In this document: positions 10,012 through 17,489 of the stretch, piece by piece
Layout of the letters: each line of letters opens with the position of its first letter
Position numbering within the stretch: position 1 is the stretch's first letter
Assembly (NCBI GenBank): GCA_003281255.1
Contig: QCCL01000001.1
Location: forward strand, 124,001-188,000
DNA from: Prochlorococcus sp. AG-347-L02
GTDB lineage: Bacteria; Cyanobacteriota; Cyanobacteriia; PCC-6307; Cyanobiaceae
Reading direction: 5' to 3'
DNA length: 64,000 nt
The notes under the pieces: generated by a model
What the model was told of the DNA's origin: nothing
Seen by the model: only the letters and a program-made list of their open reading frames with translations
Database searches by the model: none
Position numbers and translations under genes: made by a program

Positions 10012-11638
10012 TATTTAAACAGGCTCTTCTACTTAAGGCCATCATTGTAAGTGTGGGGCTTTGCCAAGATGATGTGGGCCAGCATGCTCCATCTAGTACA
10101 AGTACATTATTGCATCTCCATAATCTATTAAATTTATCAACTACGCTATTTTCTTCATTTATTCCCATTGGTGCTCCCCCTACTTCATGAATGTAATATC
10201 CAGGAGGAGGAGGGCTATCTGAAAATGCGATCAAATTTTTTGTAAATAAACTCCCTAATGGGATATTTATAAGTTCATTAATATTTTTTATTTCTCCATT
10301 TGCAGCTGTGATTGATTTTCGTATTGTGTTTTCCATATGTTTAGCCATATTTAACTCATTTTCGCTCCATTCGAATTCAATGTAGGGAATTGGGATCCCC
10401 CATTCATCTGTTTTTTTTGAGAGAGAAACTGAGTTTTCCTCTCTAGGAAGGACTTCCCCGTGTGCGATGAGAAAACCAATGGATGTGTTTGTGTCTTTTT
10501 GCAAAAAATTAGGTATTCCTAATCGATCAATTGCCCCCCAGATTCCATAACCTCTATGAAAATTTATGTCGTCAATTTTTGGTAAATTTGAACCGAATGG
10601 AATAAAGAAGCTGCCTGCTCCAGAAAGATCGGGAGTATTATCTAATTGGTTTCCTGAGTTTTTTGTTTTTGGGACTGAAAAAAATCTACAGATAGATATA
10701 TGGTCCATAAGGTATTTACCTAATTTCCCAGAATTATCTTTAAAACCTGAGGAATTTGATTTATATTCTGAACTAAGTAGTATTCTGAGTGTTGAAATTG
10801 TTGATGCACAAAGAAGGATTAAGTTACAATTTAATTCTTTTTTGCATCCATTTTCTAAGTTTACGATCGTCAGTTTTGATGCAAGCTCTGTTACCTTGTT
10901 AATCTCAAAAGATTCCACTAGGTGATTTGAAATTATTTGTACATTCCCAGTATCTAGAGCTTTTTTCAAAGTGCTACCTATACTAGAAGAATTTGGCCAT
11001 TTTTTATCTTTTACTGATGAATTACGGTCAAATCCTCTTGATTGTATAAATGGATAGTTTAATTTTGATCTAACTTTGCTGCCAAAGATATTTTCGTTTT
11101 CTGTAAGAGGTATTTCACCAATATATTTACCGTTTGGGACTTCTTTAATGTCATCTTTTCGTCCATAGATGCCACAGATATTTTCAATGAAATCATAGTG
11201 AGGGGAAAGTTCATCGTATGAAATAGGCCAGTTTGGTCCGAATCCGTCTTTTTTAGCCGGATGAAAATCTTCTGAGGAAAGTCTTAATGTTATGCCTCCC
11301 CACGTTAATGATCTCCCCCCATATTGTTTACCTTGGGTCCAAAAAAATGGCTTTTTTGGGGGGAAGTCATAAGGATGCTTCAATTCACTCGAGTATAAGT
11401 CAGGATTATTTTTCCAATAACCAGGATGTTGGCATTGATTTGCATGTTTTTTTGTTAAAACTCCTGATAATCTTTTTAATGTACTTTTAGGCTCATGATT
11501 ACTAGCTTCATGCCTTTTAACTTGAGGCCCAGCTTCTATAACTAAAACTTTTACTCCTTGTTCTGCCAATGTAAGTGCTGCTATTCCTCCTGTAGCTCCA
11601 GAACCAACAACAATTGCATCATAAGGACTTATATCCAA
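9998..11638 (-). CDS. GMC-family FAD oxidoreductase
   Basis: 546 residues. N-terminal FAD-binding Rossmann motif (DAIVVGSGATGGIAALTLAE, then VLVIEAG), GGRSLTWGGITLRLSS, and the C-terminal GMC block with HEVGGAPMGINEENSVVD and WPTSSWQSPTLTMMALSRRA. GMC enzymes oxidise alcohols, sugars or related compounds. The substrate cannot be told from sequence, and no signal peptide is visible. It converges on the DUF2811 gene and diverges from the pentapeptide gene. Confidence 0.88.
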   Translation of the reverse strand: MDISPYDAIVVGSGATGGIAALTLAEQGVKVLVIEAGPQVKRHEASNHEPKSTLKRLSGVLTKKHANQCQHPGYWKNNPDLYSSELKHPYDFPPKKPFFWTQGKQYGGRSLTWGGITLRLSSEDFHPAKKDGFGPNWPISYDELSPHYDFIENICGIYGRKDDIKEVPNGKYIGEIPLTENENIFGSKVRSKLNYPFIQSRGFDRNSSVKDKKWPNSSSIGSTLKKALDTGNVQIISNHLVESFEINKVTELASKLTIVNLENGCKKELNCNLILLCASTISTLRILLSSEYKSNSSGFKDNSGKLGKYLMDHISICRFFSVPKTKNSGNQLDNTPDLSGAGSFFIPFGSNLPKIDDINFHRGYGIWGAIDRLGIPNFLQKDTNTSIGFLIAHGEVLPREENSVSLSKKTDEWGIPIPYIEFEWSENELNMAKHMENTIRKSITAANGEIKNINELINIPLGSLFTKNLIAFSDSPPPPGYYIHEVGGAPMGINEENSVVDKFNRLWRCNNVLVLDGACWPTSSWQSPTLTMMALSRRACLNIKKN

Positions 11639-11745
11639 AACCTAGTTCGTGATTTGCTATTTAGATAAATATAGCATTCAGTAAATAATTAATTTTTAGA
11701 TTTCAACTTAAGAAGTTAGAATTTATTGAAATACTATTCAAACAA

Positions 11746-12219
11746 ATGAGATTTATAATTTTAACTTTTTTAATAATTGTTTTAACCTTCCCTTCTAAAA
11801 GCTTCGCTGCTTTGGATTATGGTAAACAATCTTTGGTAGGAGCTGATTTTTCTGGATCTGATTTAAAAGGCGCAACTTTCTATTTGACTGATTTACAAGA
11901 CGCTAATTTATCAGGTTGTGAGCTCCAAAATGCGACACTTTATGGAGCAAAATTGAAAGATACTAATTTAAGTAACTCCAACTTAAGAGAAGTAACTTTA
12001 GACTCAGCTGTTCTAGATGGAACAGATTTATCAAATACTAACTTGGAGGATTCTTTTGCTTATAGTACCCAGTTTGAAAATGTAAAAATACAAGGCGCTG
12101 ACTTCACAAATGTTTTTTTGCCAAAAGATATTATCAGGAAATTTTGTGAAAGTGCCACTGGAACTAATCCAATCACAAATAGAGATACCAGAGAAACTTT
12201 AGAGTGCGATTACATTTAA
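11746..12219 (+). CDS. Secreted pentapeptide-repeat protein
   Basis: 157 residues with an N-terminal signal peptide (hydrophobic stretch, cleavage near SFA-ALDYG), so it is probably lumenal or periplasmic. Residues from about 28 to 118 form A(D/N)LXX pentapeptide repeats (GADFSGSDLKGATF, DANLSGCELQNATLYGAKL) that fold as a right-handed quadrilateral beta helix. Two or three Cys residues near the end could pair. Such proteins are common in cyanobacterial thylakoid lumen; function unknown. Confidence 0.85.
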   Translation: MRFIILTFLIIVLTFPSKSFAALDYGKQSLVGADFSGSDLKGATFYLTDLQDANLSGCELQNATLYGAKLKDTNLSNSNLREVTLDSAVLDGTDLSNTNLEDSFAYSTQFENVKIQGADFTNVFLPKDIIRKFCESATGTNPITNRDTRETLECDYI

Positions 12220-12221
12220 AT

Positions 12222-12614
12222 TTATGCACATACAAGTTCTTTTTTAATCTTTCTTTGTTTATAAAGTGATCTTCCAACAGGCCAACCTAAAGTAGATAAA
12301 TGTCTTATTAAAGAACTTGAGTATTTGAAACAAAAATTGTCTGAGTATTTGATACCAAGTTCTTTAAGAGTGGTTATTAATAAAAATAGCTCTTTCTTGT
12401 TGCCTTTTTTCATCTCCAATAATATCAATGGTTCAATTGATAATTTTTTTTCTAGAACCTTATCATTTTTAGCAAAACCAACTTTTAGTAAATCTAAATT
12501 ATCTGAATAAAGAGTATAAATTATTCCATCTTTGAATTTATCTATAGAAGTATCTTCATTAAACCTTGATGATATTAATGTTTTGTATCCTTTTATGATT
12601 TTTCTGTTATTCAT
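12222..12614 (-). CDS. Small GIY-YIG/T5orf172-like protein
   Basis: 130 residues. The stretch GIIYTLYSDNLDLLKVGFAK resembles the GIY-YIG-like core of T5orf172/Mug113 proteins (Y-x-hydrophobic ... LKVGFA). The C-terminus LGWPVGRSLYKQRKIKK is basic and could bind nucleic acid. A complete nuclease catalytic set cannot be confirmed. It is the downstream partner of a ribbon-helix-helix protein gene (2 nt gap), so the pair is probably one operon. Confidence 0.45.
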   Translation of the reverse strand: MNNRKIIKGYKTLISSRFNEDTSIDKFKDGIIYTLYSDNLDLLKVGFAKNDKVLEKKLSIEPLILLEMKKGNKKELFLLITTLKELGIKYSDNFCFKYSSSLIRHLSTLGWPVGRSLYKQRKIKKELVCA

Positions 12615-12616
12615 AA

Positions 12617-13114
12617 TTATCTGATTTCATTCTGAGCTATTTCATATTTCTCTAATAAATTGTTTACTTCTGCTAGTGCAATCCTCTTTTGGCAGGCAGA
12701 GTCATACCTATTTACTGCTACTGAAGGTATTGAACCTTTGCTTTTCATTTCCCTTATACCAGTTTCTAAACATTGAAAAGCAACACTTGATAGATCCCTT
12801 CCTTCTGCTGCTGCCCAAACTTTCAAAAGATAAGTAAGATTTGATGGCACTGAGATTTGTACTTTGTTTGAATTTGAAGTATTTAATGCAATATCATCGA
12901 GACTAATTTCTTTAGAGGAAATAGTTTCTTTAACCTTTTTCTTCAAAAATTTTACTTGGCTTATAGCGTCTTCTTTATTCTTTATTTTTTGTTCTATTTC
13001 AAATAACTCTTCTTCAGAATTAATTAAAACTTCTAATGCCCATTTAGCATCATCTTTCGCAACAGCGGTTCTATCAAGCCATTCATCTCTTAATTTTGAC
13101 CAATTACTAGACAT
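12617..13114 (-). CDS. Ribbon-helix-helix domain protein with N-terminal coiled coil
   Basis: 165 residues, ATG start at 13114. Residues about 20-70 are charged and helical (coiled coil likely). Residues about 85-130 (KVQISVPSNLTYLLKVWAAA, then EGRDLSSVAFQCLETGIREM) fit a ribbon-helix-helix DNA-binding fold. A perfect 14-bp palindrome lies 30 bases upstream of the start, a plausible operator for self-control. The gene is 2 nt upstream of the GIY-YIG-like gene. Confidence 0.6.
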   Translation of the reverse strand: MSSNWSKLRDEWLDRTAVAKDDAKWALEVLINSEEELFEIEQKIKNKEDAISQVKFLKKKVKETISSKEISLDDIALNTSNSNKVQISVPSNLTYLLKVWAAAEGRDLSSVAFQCLETGIREMKSKGSIPSVAVNRYDSACQKRIALAEVNNLLEKYEIAQNEIR

Positions 13115-13144
13115 AAGCTTTATGCGATAATTCTATGATATATA

Positions 13145-13158
13145 AATCTATATAGATT
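13145..13158. promoter_or_regulatory. Palindrome AATCTATATAGATT, candidate RHH operator
   Basis: A perfect 14-bp inverted repeat about 30 bp upstream of the ribbon-helix-helix gene, followed by two imperfect half copies (CTAAATAGATT at 13171-13181, and GATTGTATATAG near 13189). Spaced AT-rich half sites are typical targets for dimeric RHH regulators. The regulatory role is inference. Confidence 0.4.
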
Positions 13159-13380
13159 GTCTATGTATTCTAAATAGATTAAATAAAGATTGTATATAGT
13201 CTTAATTTTATTTTTAATAATTCCTCATCTTAGAAATAATCTTTTACAATAATTGAAACTGCAGAATCTATCCAATGTGATCTTAGGGGTATTTTTTTGT
13301 TAATTGAAAACGAAATATTAGATAATTCAATCTTTTTTAAATTTTATTTATTTGTTTATTTAATTAAAACTTCTGAGCTT

Positions 13381-13770
13381 TTAATCTCTTTCAATAAGTT
13401 CAATTTTATAACCATCAGGATCCTCAACAAAAGCTAAGACAGTAGTACTGTTTTTCATTGTTTTAGGTTTGGTAGTTATTTTACAACCATTATTTTCTAA
13501 TCCTTGGCAAATTAGATGAATATCTTTTACTCCAATAGCTATATGACCATATTTATCTCCAAGCTCATAGTCTTCAGACTTTTTGTCCCAGTTATAAGTT
13601 AATTCAATTACTGTATTTTCTTTTTCTGAGCCATAACCAACAAATGCCAAAGTGAATTTTCCATGAGGGTAATCTTTTTTTCGCAATAAATTCATTCCTA
13701 ATCTATTGACGTAGAAATCAATGGATTTATCTAAATCTCCAACCCTCAACATTGTATGTAGGATACGCAT
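13381..13770 (-). CDS. gloA: Lactoylglutathione lyase (glyoxalase I)
   Basis: 129 residues. All four metal ligands of the bacterial Ni/Co-type GloA are present: His5, Glu56 (VIELTYNW), His76 (YGHIAIGV) and Glu124 (YKIELIE). It isomerises the hemithioacetal of methylglyoxal and glutathione to lactoylglutathione in the cytosol. The length is normal for the short E. coli-like form. About 270 bp lie between this gene and the RHH gene start, with nothing obvious in them besides the operator-like palindrome. Confidence 0.93.
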   Translation of the reverse strand: MRILHTMLRVGDLDKSIDFYVNRLGMNLLRKKDYPHGKFTLAFVGYGSEKENTVIELTYNWDKKSEDYELGDKYGHIAIGVKDIHLICQGLENNGCKITTKPKTMKNSTTVLAFVEDPDGYKIELIERD

Positions 13771-13903
13771 TTTGAATTATGAACCTGATTCAATTATCTA
13801 ATATTTAATAACCATCTGCCAAAGTTGATTTTTTCGTATGTAAGTCTTTTTATTAAGTTCAAAAAATTAGGTTAAGATATGAATACGAAATTTCAATAAT
13901 ATA

Positions 13904-14338
13904 TTGAATCAGATATTTCAGAGACTCTCATCAGTATTTTTGTATACTTTGCCATTAAAGGCTTCAATACCTTTTGGATATTATTTGTTCTATAAATATT
14001 CATTTTTAAAAATAATATTATTACTAACTTTCCCGATAGCAATAATTGAAAAATCTTTGCCTTTTGGTAGTTTTTTATTATTTATAATTTTGTTTGCTGG
14101 ATTAGCAAGAAATCCAAATGTTCCCTATTTCGTTAGATATAACGCATGCCAAGCATTACTTATTGATATTGCTTTGATAATAATTTCATATCTCTTGAGA
14201 ATATTTCCCATAGTTGAATTAGGCGCAATAATTTTTATATTTACACTATGTATTTTTATTTATTCGATTTCTCAATGTATTTATGGAATTGAACCTGAAA
14301 TTCCTTTAATTAGTAAATCTGTAAGAATGCAAATTTAA
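13904..14338 (+). CDS. Tic20-family membrane protein
   Basis: 144 residues from a TTG start, with about four hydrophobic segments. The conserved Tic20/Ycf60 blocks are present: VPYFVRYNACQALLIDIAL and the C-terminal IYGIEPEIPLISKSVRMQ. In plastids Tic20 forms part of the inner-envelope import channel; the cyanobacterial role is unclear. A later start is possible because the first 30 residues are poorly constrained. Confidence 0.8.
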   Translation: MNQIFQRLSSVFLYTLPLKASIPFGYYLFYKYSFLKIILLLTFPIAIIEKSLPFGSFLLFIILFAGLARNPNVPYFVRYNACQALLIDIALIIISYLLRIFPIVELGAIIFIFTLCIFIYSISQCIYGIEPEIPLISKSVRMQI

Positions 14339-14364
14339 AAGATTTATATATTCACTGACTTTCT

Positions 14365-14694
14365 TCAGCACTCATTCAGAATAGATTCCCATCTTTGTTG
14401 ACTTGCCTTTATCGCTTGCATTGGCGGATTAGCTCCCTCTATTTCAAAGGCTTTAATTAATGATTTATTAGCTAGTAGTCCTAATCTTGCGGCCTCCCTT
14501 TGCCTAGAGCATACTTTTTTTCTTGATCCCTCTTTTAGATTATTTTCGATTTCTTTAAGAATCTGGCTAGCTTTATTCGATTTAGAATAAAAATCATTCA
14601 TGTAAACATCAAGTGCCGTATCAGCAAAGATTTCAACTGGAGAGATTATTGTGACTAAACACACTATAAAAATTACAAATACAAATATTTTCAT
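14365..14694 (-). CDS. Small secreted hypothetical protein
   Basis: 109 residues with a clear N-terminal signal peptide (cleavage near IFA-DTALDVY). The mature part is helical and contains two Cys (CSRQREAARLGLLANKSL and the C-terminal Cys), possibly a disulfide. No family recognised. It is 7 nt downstream of the membrane protein gene at 14702, so probably co-transcribed. Confidence 0.6.
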   Translation of the reverse strand: MKIFVFVIFIVCLVTIISPVEIFADTALDVYMNDFYSKSNKASQILKEIENNLKEGSRKKVCSRQREAARLGLLANKSLIKAFEIEGANPPMQAIKASQQRWESILNEC

Positions 14695-14701
14695 AAAAAT
14701 C

Positions 14702-15286
14702 TTAAGTAAATTTTTTGTCCGATCTCTTTAATACTAAATAAAAGGTAAGAACGCTAATTGTTCCAGATGGGCCTATTAAAGCATGCCAAAATTGATCGCC
14801 ACTAATTGAGAGCTTTGTTCCAAAGAAAGTCGTAAAAATAATACCAAATATTGGGTAAAGAATAAAAAGCCAATCTTTAAAAACTCTTTGCCAATTTATA
14901 ATTAGAAGGATACTTATTATTACTTGAAAAAGAAGAGCAATAGTTTTATCAAATAAATAATATGAGATTATTGAACATAAAGAAATGCAAAAATTAGTTT
15001 TTTGAATAAATTTATTTTTTATAACTGATATTGATAAACATGTTAGACCTAAAGATAGGAAAGAATAAAATAACCAATTAAATAAAGAGGAGTGATCTAC
15101 ATAAATCCAAGATGTTTGGGTATGATCGATCATTTCAGAAATCGATGCCAATCCTAAAAAAATAAAACCGAAAGGTATTAGTTTGTTTTTGCTTATATGT
15201 TTGAATTTATTGAGCGATCTAATACCTAATAATATTGGGATGATTGCTGCTTGAAAATGTGCAAATAATAAAATAGAAAAAAACAA
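14702..15286 (-). CDS. Hypothetical multi-pass membrane protein
   Basis: 194 residues from a TTG start at 15286, with five to six hydrophobic segments and a short basic C-terminus (KRSDKKFT). No catalytic motif seen. The start is uncertain because no strong ribosome site is visible. Function unknown. Confidence 0.55.
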   Translation of the reverse strand: MFFSILLFAHFQAAIIPILLGIRSLNKFKHISKNKLIPFGFIFLGLASISEMIDHTQTSWIYVDHSSLFNWLFYSFLSLGLTCLSISVIKNKFIQKTNFCISLCSIISYYLFDKTIALLFQVIISILLIINWQRVFKDWLFILYPIFGIIFTTFFGTKLSISGDQFWHALIGPSGTISVLTFYLVLKRSDKKFT

Positions 15287-15337
15287 AATAAATTCTCAAA
15301 CTTAATTCATAGTAATTTAAATAAAAACAGTTTCTGG

Positions 15338-15538
15338 TCACCTGAGTAGAGAAAGGTACCATTGCCCAATTACTATAATCAATATTGTAAGAACAAAAGG
15401 GAAAGCAGGATATCGTGTTTGAAAATTAGCAGGTGGCCAAGGAGACCAAGATATTAATCTTCCTTGCGGTTCATTTGAAATGACTTTTTTTTTCGATTTT
15501 TTGGATATTAAATTATCTGTGGCAAATCCTTTACTCAT
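15338..15538 (-). CDS. Small single-span membrane protein
   Basis: 66 residues, ATG start. Basic N-terminus, a Trp/Pro-rich middle (SWSPWPPANFQTRYPAFPF) and one C-terminal membrane span. Not recognised. It is the last gene before the tRNA-Ser-linked island begins at about 15.6 kb. Confidence 0.5.
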   Translation of the reverse strand: MSKGFATDNLISKKSKKKVISNEPQGRLISWSPWPPANFQTRYPAFPFVLTILIIVIGQWYLSLLR

Positions 15539-15612
15539 AATCTAAATAAAATTTATCCTAACAAGAACCTTTCAAAAGGGCGTTTATATTATTCGGTTCT
15601 TTTTATATGAAA

Positions 15613-15669
15613 GGAGGGGAGAGGTTCGATTCCACGGTACCTTTGCAGACACGCTAGTTTTCAAGACTA
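15613..15669 (-). repeat. Degenerate tRNA-Ser 3' fragment (att-like core 1)
   Basis: 57 bases that align, with mismatches, to the 3' two-thirds of the intact tRNA-Ser at 19027 (acceptor end, T arm, variable region, anticodon arm). It ends in the shared anticodon-arm core CTAGTTTTCAAGACTA. The D arm and 5' acceptor strand are missing, so it is not a functional tRNA. It is read as the scar of a past integration. Confidence 0.75.
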
Positions 15670-15718
15670 TATTAAATTAACTTATAGCAATAGATTAGAT
15701 GGTGTCTAAAGAAAAGAT

Positions 15719-15735
15719 GTAACCGAAATGTAACC
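15719..15735. repeat. Paired direct repeat GTAACC-n5-GTAACC (right arm of site 1)
   Basis: GTAACCGAAATGTAACC about 65 bp after the tRNA core at 15655. The same 17 bases recur at 42616-42632, also about 65 bp after a tRNA core. Both are followed by the same T-rich tract (ACTTTTTTCGTTTTG). The constant geometry suggests a recombinase arm-type site; that is inference. Confidence 0.55.
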
Positions 15736-15772
15736 ACTTTTTTCGTTTTGTTTTTTCTTTTAATGCAGAATT

Positions 15773-15799
15773 AAAAAGGGGTAATTATCCCTTTTTTTT
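15773..15799 (+). terminator. Hairpin with T-tract before peptide cassette 1
   Basis: AAAAAGGGG, a TAATTA loop, then CCC and a run of T: a typical factor-independent terminator. It lies upstream of the first secreted-peptide gene and shares its design with the terminators after cassettes 1 and 2, so cassettes appear insulated from one another. Confidence 0.55.
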
Positions 15800-15836
15800 A
15801 AATCTTGCTATACCTGTATAAATACTATTCAATCAA

Positions 15837-16013
15837 ATGAAACTACTTCTTTTATTACCTTTGTCATTAGGTTTAGTGTCTCCAGCTATTGCTCATAATA
15901 TACAAAATACTAATTGCCCCCCAGGATATTATCCAATGTGTCTTACTCCTAGTAGTTGTGCTTGTATGCAGACGTTGGTGAAACAGAAAAGTAAAAAATT
16001 AGTAAGGAATTGA
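15837..16013 (+). CDS. Small secreted Cys-rich peptide, copy 1
   Basis: 58 residues, too short for usual ORF cut-offs. Signal peptide MKLLLLLPLSLGLVSPAIA with predicted cleavage after AIA, leaving a mature peptide that starts HN. Mature Cys pattern C-x7-C-x5-C-x-C. The last about 10 residues (KQKSKKLVRN) are encoded by a 60-base repeat that in copy 2 begins at the stop codon, so this C-terminus is probably an accidental read-through. It has its own upstream TATAAAT-like element and flanking terminators. Function unknown. Confidence 0.65.
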   Translation: MKLLLLLPLSLGLVSPAIAHNIQNTNCPPGYYPMCLTPSSCACMQTLVKQKSKKLVRN

Positions 16014-16023
16014 CAGTCGATAT

Positions 16024-16054
16024 AAAAAAAGGGGCAATTAGCCCTTTTTTTTTT
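16024..16054 (+). terminator. Terminator after cassette 1
   Basis: GGGGC-AATTA-GCCC stem-loop preceded by an A run and followed by ten T: a good factor-independent terminator directly after the copy 1 stop codon. Confidence 0.65.
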
Positions 16055-16089
16055 ATCTTGCTATAAATAAATATATAGGATTTAAATTT

Positions 16090-16242
16090 ATGCGTTCACT
16101 TCTTTTATTACCTTTGTTATTAGGTTTAGTGTCTCCAGCTATTGCTCATAATGAAGCCAATACTAAATGCCCCGAAGGAGAAGAACTAACGTGTCTTACT
16201 GATAGTAAAAAATCTTGTTTTTGTATGGAAAAATTTATTTAA
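16090..16242 (+). CDS. Small secreted Cys-rich peptide, copy 2
   Basis: 50 residues. Signal peptide MRSLLLLPLLLGLVSPAIA, nearly identical to copies 1 and 4 at DNA level. Mature peptide starts HNEANTKC and has Cys pattern C-x7-C-x7-C-x-C. TTGCTATAAATA lies about 40 bases upstream as a likely -10 region, and a terminator follows. The signal is conserved while the mature part differs strongly from its neighbours, which suggests diversifying change. Function unknown. Confidence 0.7.
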   Translation: MRSLLLLPLLLGLVSPAIAHNEANTKCPEGEELTCLTDSKKSCFCMEKFI

Positions 16243-16282
16243 CAGAAAAGTAAAAAATTAGTAAGGAATTGACAGTCGATAT

Positions 16283-16313
16283 AAAAAAAGGGGCAATTAG
16301 CTCCTTTTTTTTT
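16283..16313 (+). terminator. Terminator after cassette 2
   Basis: Same stem-loop design as after cassette 1, with a slightly changed 3' arm (GGGGCAATTAGCTCC then T9). Confidence 0.6.
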
Positions 16314-16340
16314 CTTGCTATATATATAGTATTTAAGCTT

Positions 16341-16535
16341 ATGCGTTCACTTTTATTTTTGCCTTTGTTATTGGGTTTAATCTCTCCAGCTATTGCTCAT
16401 AATAAAGCAAATGGTGGCTGTGGAAGTCATTGTAATGAAACAACAGTTGAGTCTTCAACGGATGGTGCACCTTGTACGTCTACTAATTCTCTTATTTGTG
16501 ATCCATTTGTCTTTAATTCAGAGTCTGATGAATAA
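16341..16535 (+). CDS. Small secreted Cys-rich peptide, copy 3
   Basis: 64 residues from ATG 16341. A longer frame opens at 16269, but that runs through the cassette terminator; the ATG start gives the family signal MRSLLFLPLLLGLISPAIA. Mature part starts HNKANGGC. The Cys arrangement differs (C-x3-C-x13-C-x7-C) and the tail is acidic (NSESDE). It is the most divergent member of the four-copy family. A GTAACC-type repeat follows at 16569. Confidence 0.7.
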   Translation: MRSLLFLPLLLGLISPAIAHNKANGGCGSHCNETTVESSTDGAPCTSTNSLICDPFVFNSESDE

Positions 16536-16698
16536 TCAAACGCTTTTTACTTGCAACGCTTAAAATGTGTAACCGAAATATAACTGTTTTTTCCTCTATT
16601 TACGGTAATGGAGAGGAATTCTAAGGAACTTACTTTAATCTTCAGAAAATAAAAAAACCCCGAAAAGGAGTTGTCTCTTTAGAAGTCAGCTATGTAGT

Positions 16699-16715
16699 AC
16701 GGAGGGGGTGGGATT
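16699..16715. repeat. 17-bp copy of the tRNA-Ser 3' end (left end of a 2.3 kb unit)
   Basis: ACGGAGGGGGTGGGATT is identical to 19026-19042, which is the 3' terminus of the intact tRNA-Ser gene plus two flanking bases. Direct duplication of a tRNA 3' end is the hallmark of tRNA-targeting integration. The bounded unit (16716-19042) carries two hypothetical genes and no recombinase. Confidence 0.75.
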
Positions 16716-16730
16716 ATTTTTAAGTCAAAA

Positions 16731-16802
16731 TGACGACCTATGACAACCTATGACAGTGAAAATCTGAAATAGATTGTTGAATCTGCCAACAAATCTGCCA
16801 AC
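16731..16802. repeat. Left iterons: TGAC(G/A)ACCTA x3 and ATCTGCCAAC x2
   Basis: TGACGACCTA, TGACAACCTA and TGAC repeat in tandem at 16731-16754. AATCTGCCAACA repeats twice at 16780-16802. The same two iteron types reappear in reverse order at the right end of the unit (18836-19012). This fits binding sites for a recombinase or replication protein supplied from elsewhere. Confidence 0.65.
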
Positions 16803-16938
16803 AAACTTTTCAGTAAAAAAATTCAATCTAAATAGAATCTAGTATTTAATTTACCCCTTTCCATATTTGTTAATCGCACTCTGTGCATTCCCATTTAGGG
16901 AATTCTTTATTTAATAAGCGGGGCTACTAGTAAGCGTT

Positions 16939-17385
16939 TTATTTTTTGAAATCAATTTTAAATTGTCCTTCTTGAAAAACATCTTCACCATCACAACTTC
17001 TTTCCCAACATTTCCTAAATGATTGAAAACATAGATTAAAGTCTATATCTTCCAAAAATTCGTCAAAATTTTTATAGAAACAATCTTCAGTATTTCCTAT
17101 AAAAAAATAAGGACCTTCTGGTTCTTCTTCTTCTTCAAATCTAACTTTTAAATAATCCTTTAACCCTTTCTGGGTACTTGTCCATTTATAAATATCTTCT
17201 AAAAAATCAAAAAATTCAATAATCCCTTCTTCATCTAAGTCTTCATCATCTGGGCAAATATGATCCCAAACTACAGATACAGCAGAGATAGTTGCTGAAG
17301 AACAGCAAGTTGGTCCCTCTTTAATCATCTGATCAAGATAATTTTCTAGAACTATTGAATAAGCTGAGATAGTTACAGGCTTCAA
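16939..17385 (-). CDS. Hypothetical acidic protein of the 2.3 kb unit, 148 aa
   Basis: 148 residues, ATG start. Very acidic (CPDDEDLDEEGIIEFFDF, FEEEEEPEG) with several Cys (CCSS, CFQSF, CWERSC). No membrane span. No family recognised. It follows the 431-residue gene on the same strand after 104 nt inside the tRNA-flanked unit. Confidence 0.6.
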   Translation of the reverse strand: MKPVTISAYSIVLENYLDQMIKEGPTCCSSATISAVSVVWDHICPDDEDLDEEGIIEFFDFLEDIYKWTSTQKGLKDYLKVRFEEEEEPEGPYFFIGNTEDCFYKNFDEFLEDIDFNLCFQSFRKCWERSCDGEDVFQEGQFKIDFKK

Positions 17386-17489
17386 TAAACTAATTAATTA
17401 AGGAAATGATAAGGGTAAAAACTTTTTCTAACAAGAAGTAGATGTTCATTCCGTGAAGTAGTGAGCTTTAATTGACTTTAATAATTTGG

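Larger units (their letters stand above)
15982..16300 (+). repeat. 60-bp direct repeat bounding peptide cassettes 1 and 2
   Basis: The same about 60 bases occur at 15982-16041 and 16241-16300. Each begins AACAGAAAAG, contains TTGACAGTCGATA and runs into the GGGGCAATTAG terminator stem. The spacing of 259 bases equals one cassette, showing tandem duplication. The GACAGTCGAT core recurs at 42852 and, inverted (ATCGACTGTC), near 19287 and 19501. Confidence 0.8.
16536..16938. other. Gene-free stretch with recombination-type repeats
   Basis: No ORF of substance. It holds GTAACC-GAAAT-ATAAC (about 16569-16584), a 17-bp copy of the tRNA-Ser 3' end (16699-16715) and the iterons described separately. 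A CCCC...AAAAGG stretch near 16657 is a weak hairpin. The motif TAGTAAGCGTTT near 16928 recurs near 19308. Confidence 0.5.

Noticed and set aside
15613..15669. Possible second functional tRNA-Ser
   Set aside because: It lacks the D arm and 5' acceptor strand and has several mismatches in the T arm; only the copy at 19027-19113 is complete. The same holds for fragments at 20029, 21283, 23554 and 42550.
15982..16313. CRISPR array from the tandem repeats
   Set aside because: Only two 60-bp repeats with coding DNA between them; spacing and content are gene duplication, not spacers, and no cas genes are present.
16269..16340. N-terminal extension of secreted peptide copy 3
   Set aside because: The extension reads through the cassette repeat and terminator and would bury the signal peptide; ATG 16341 matches the family start exactly.
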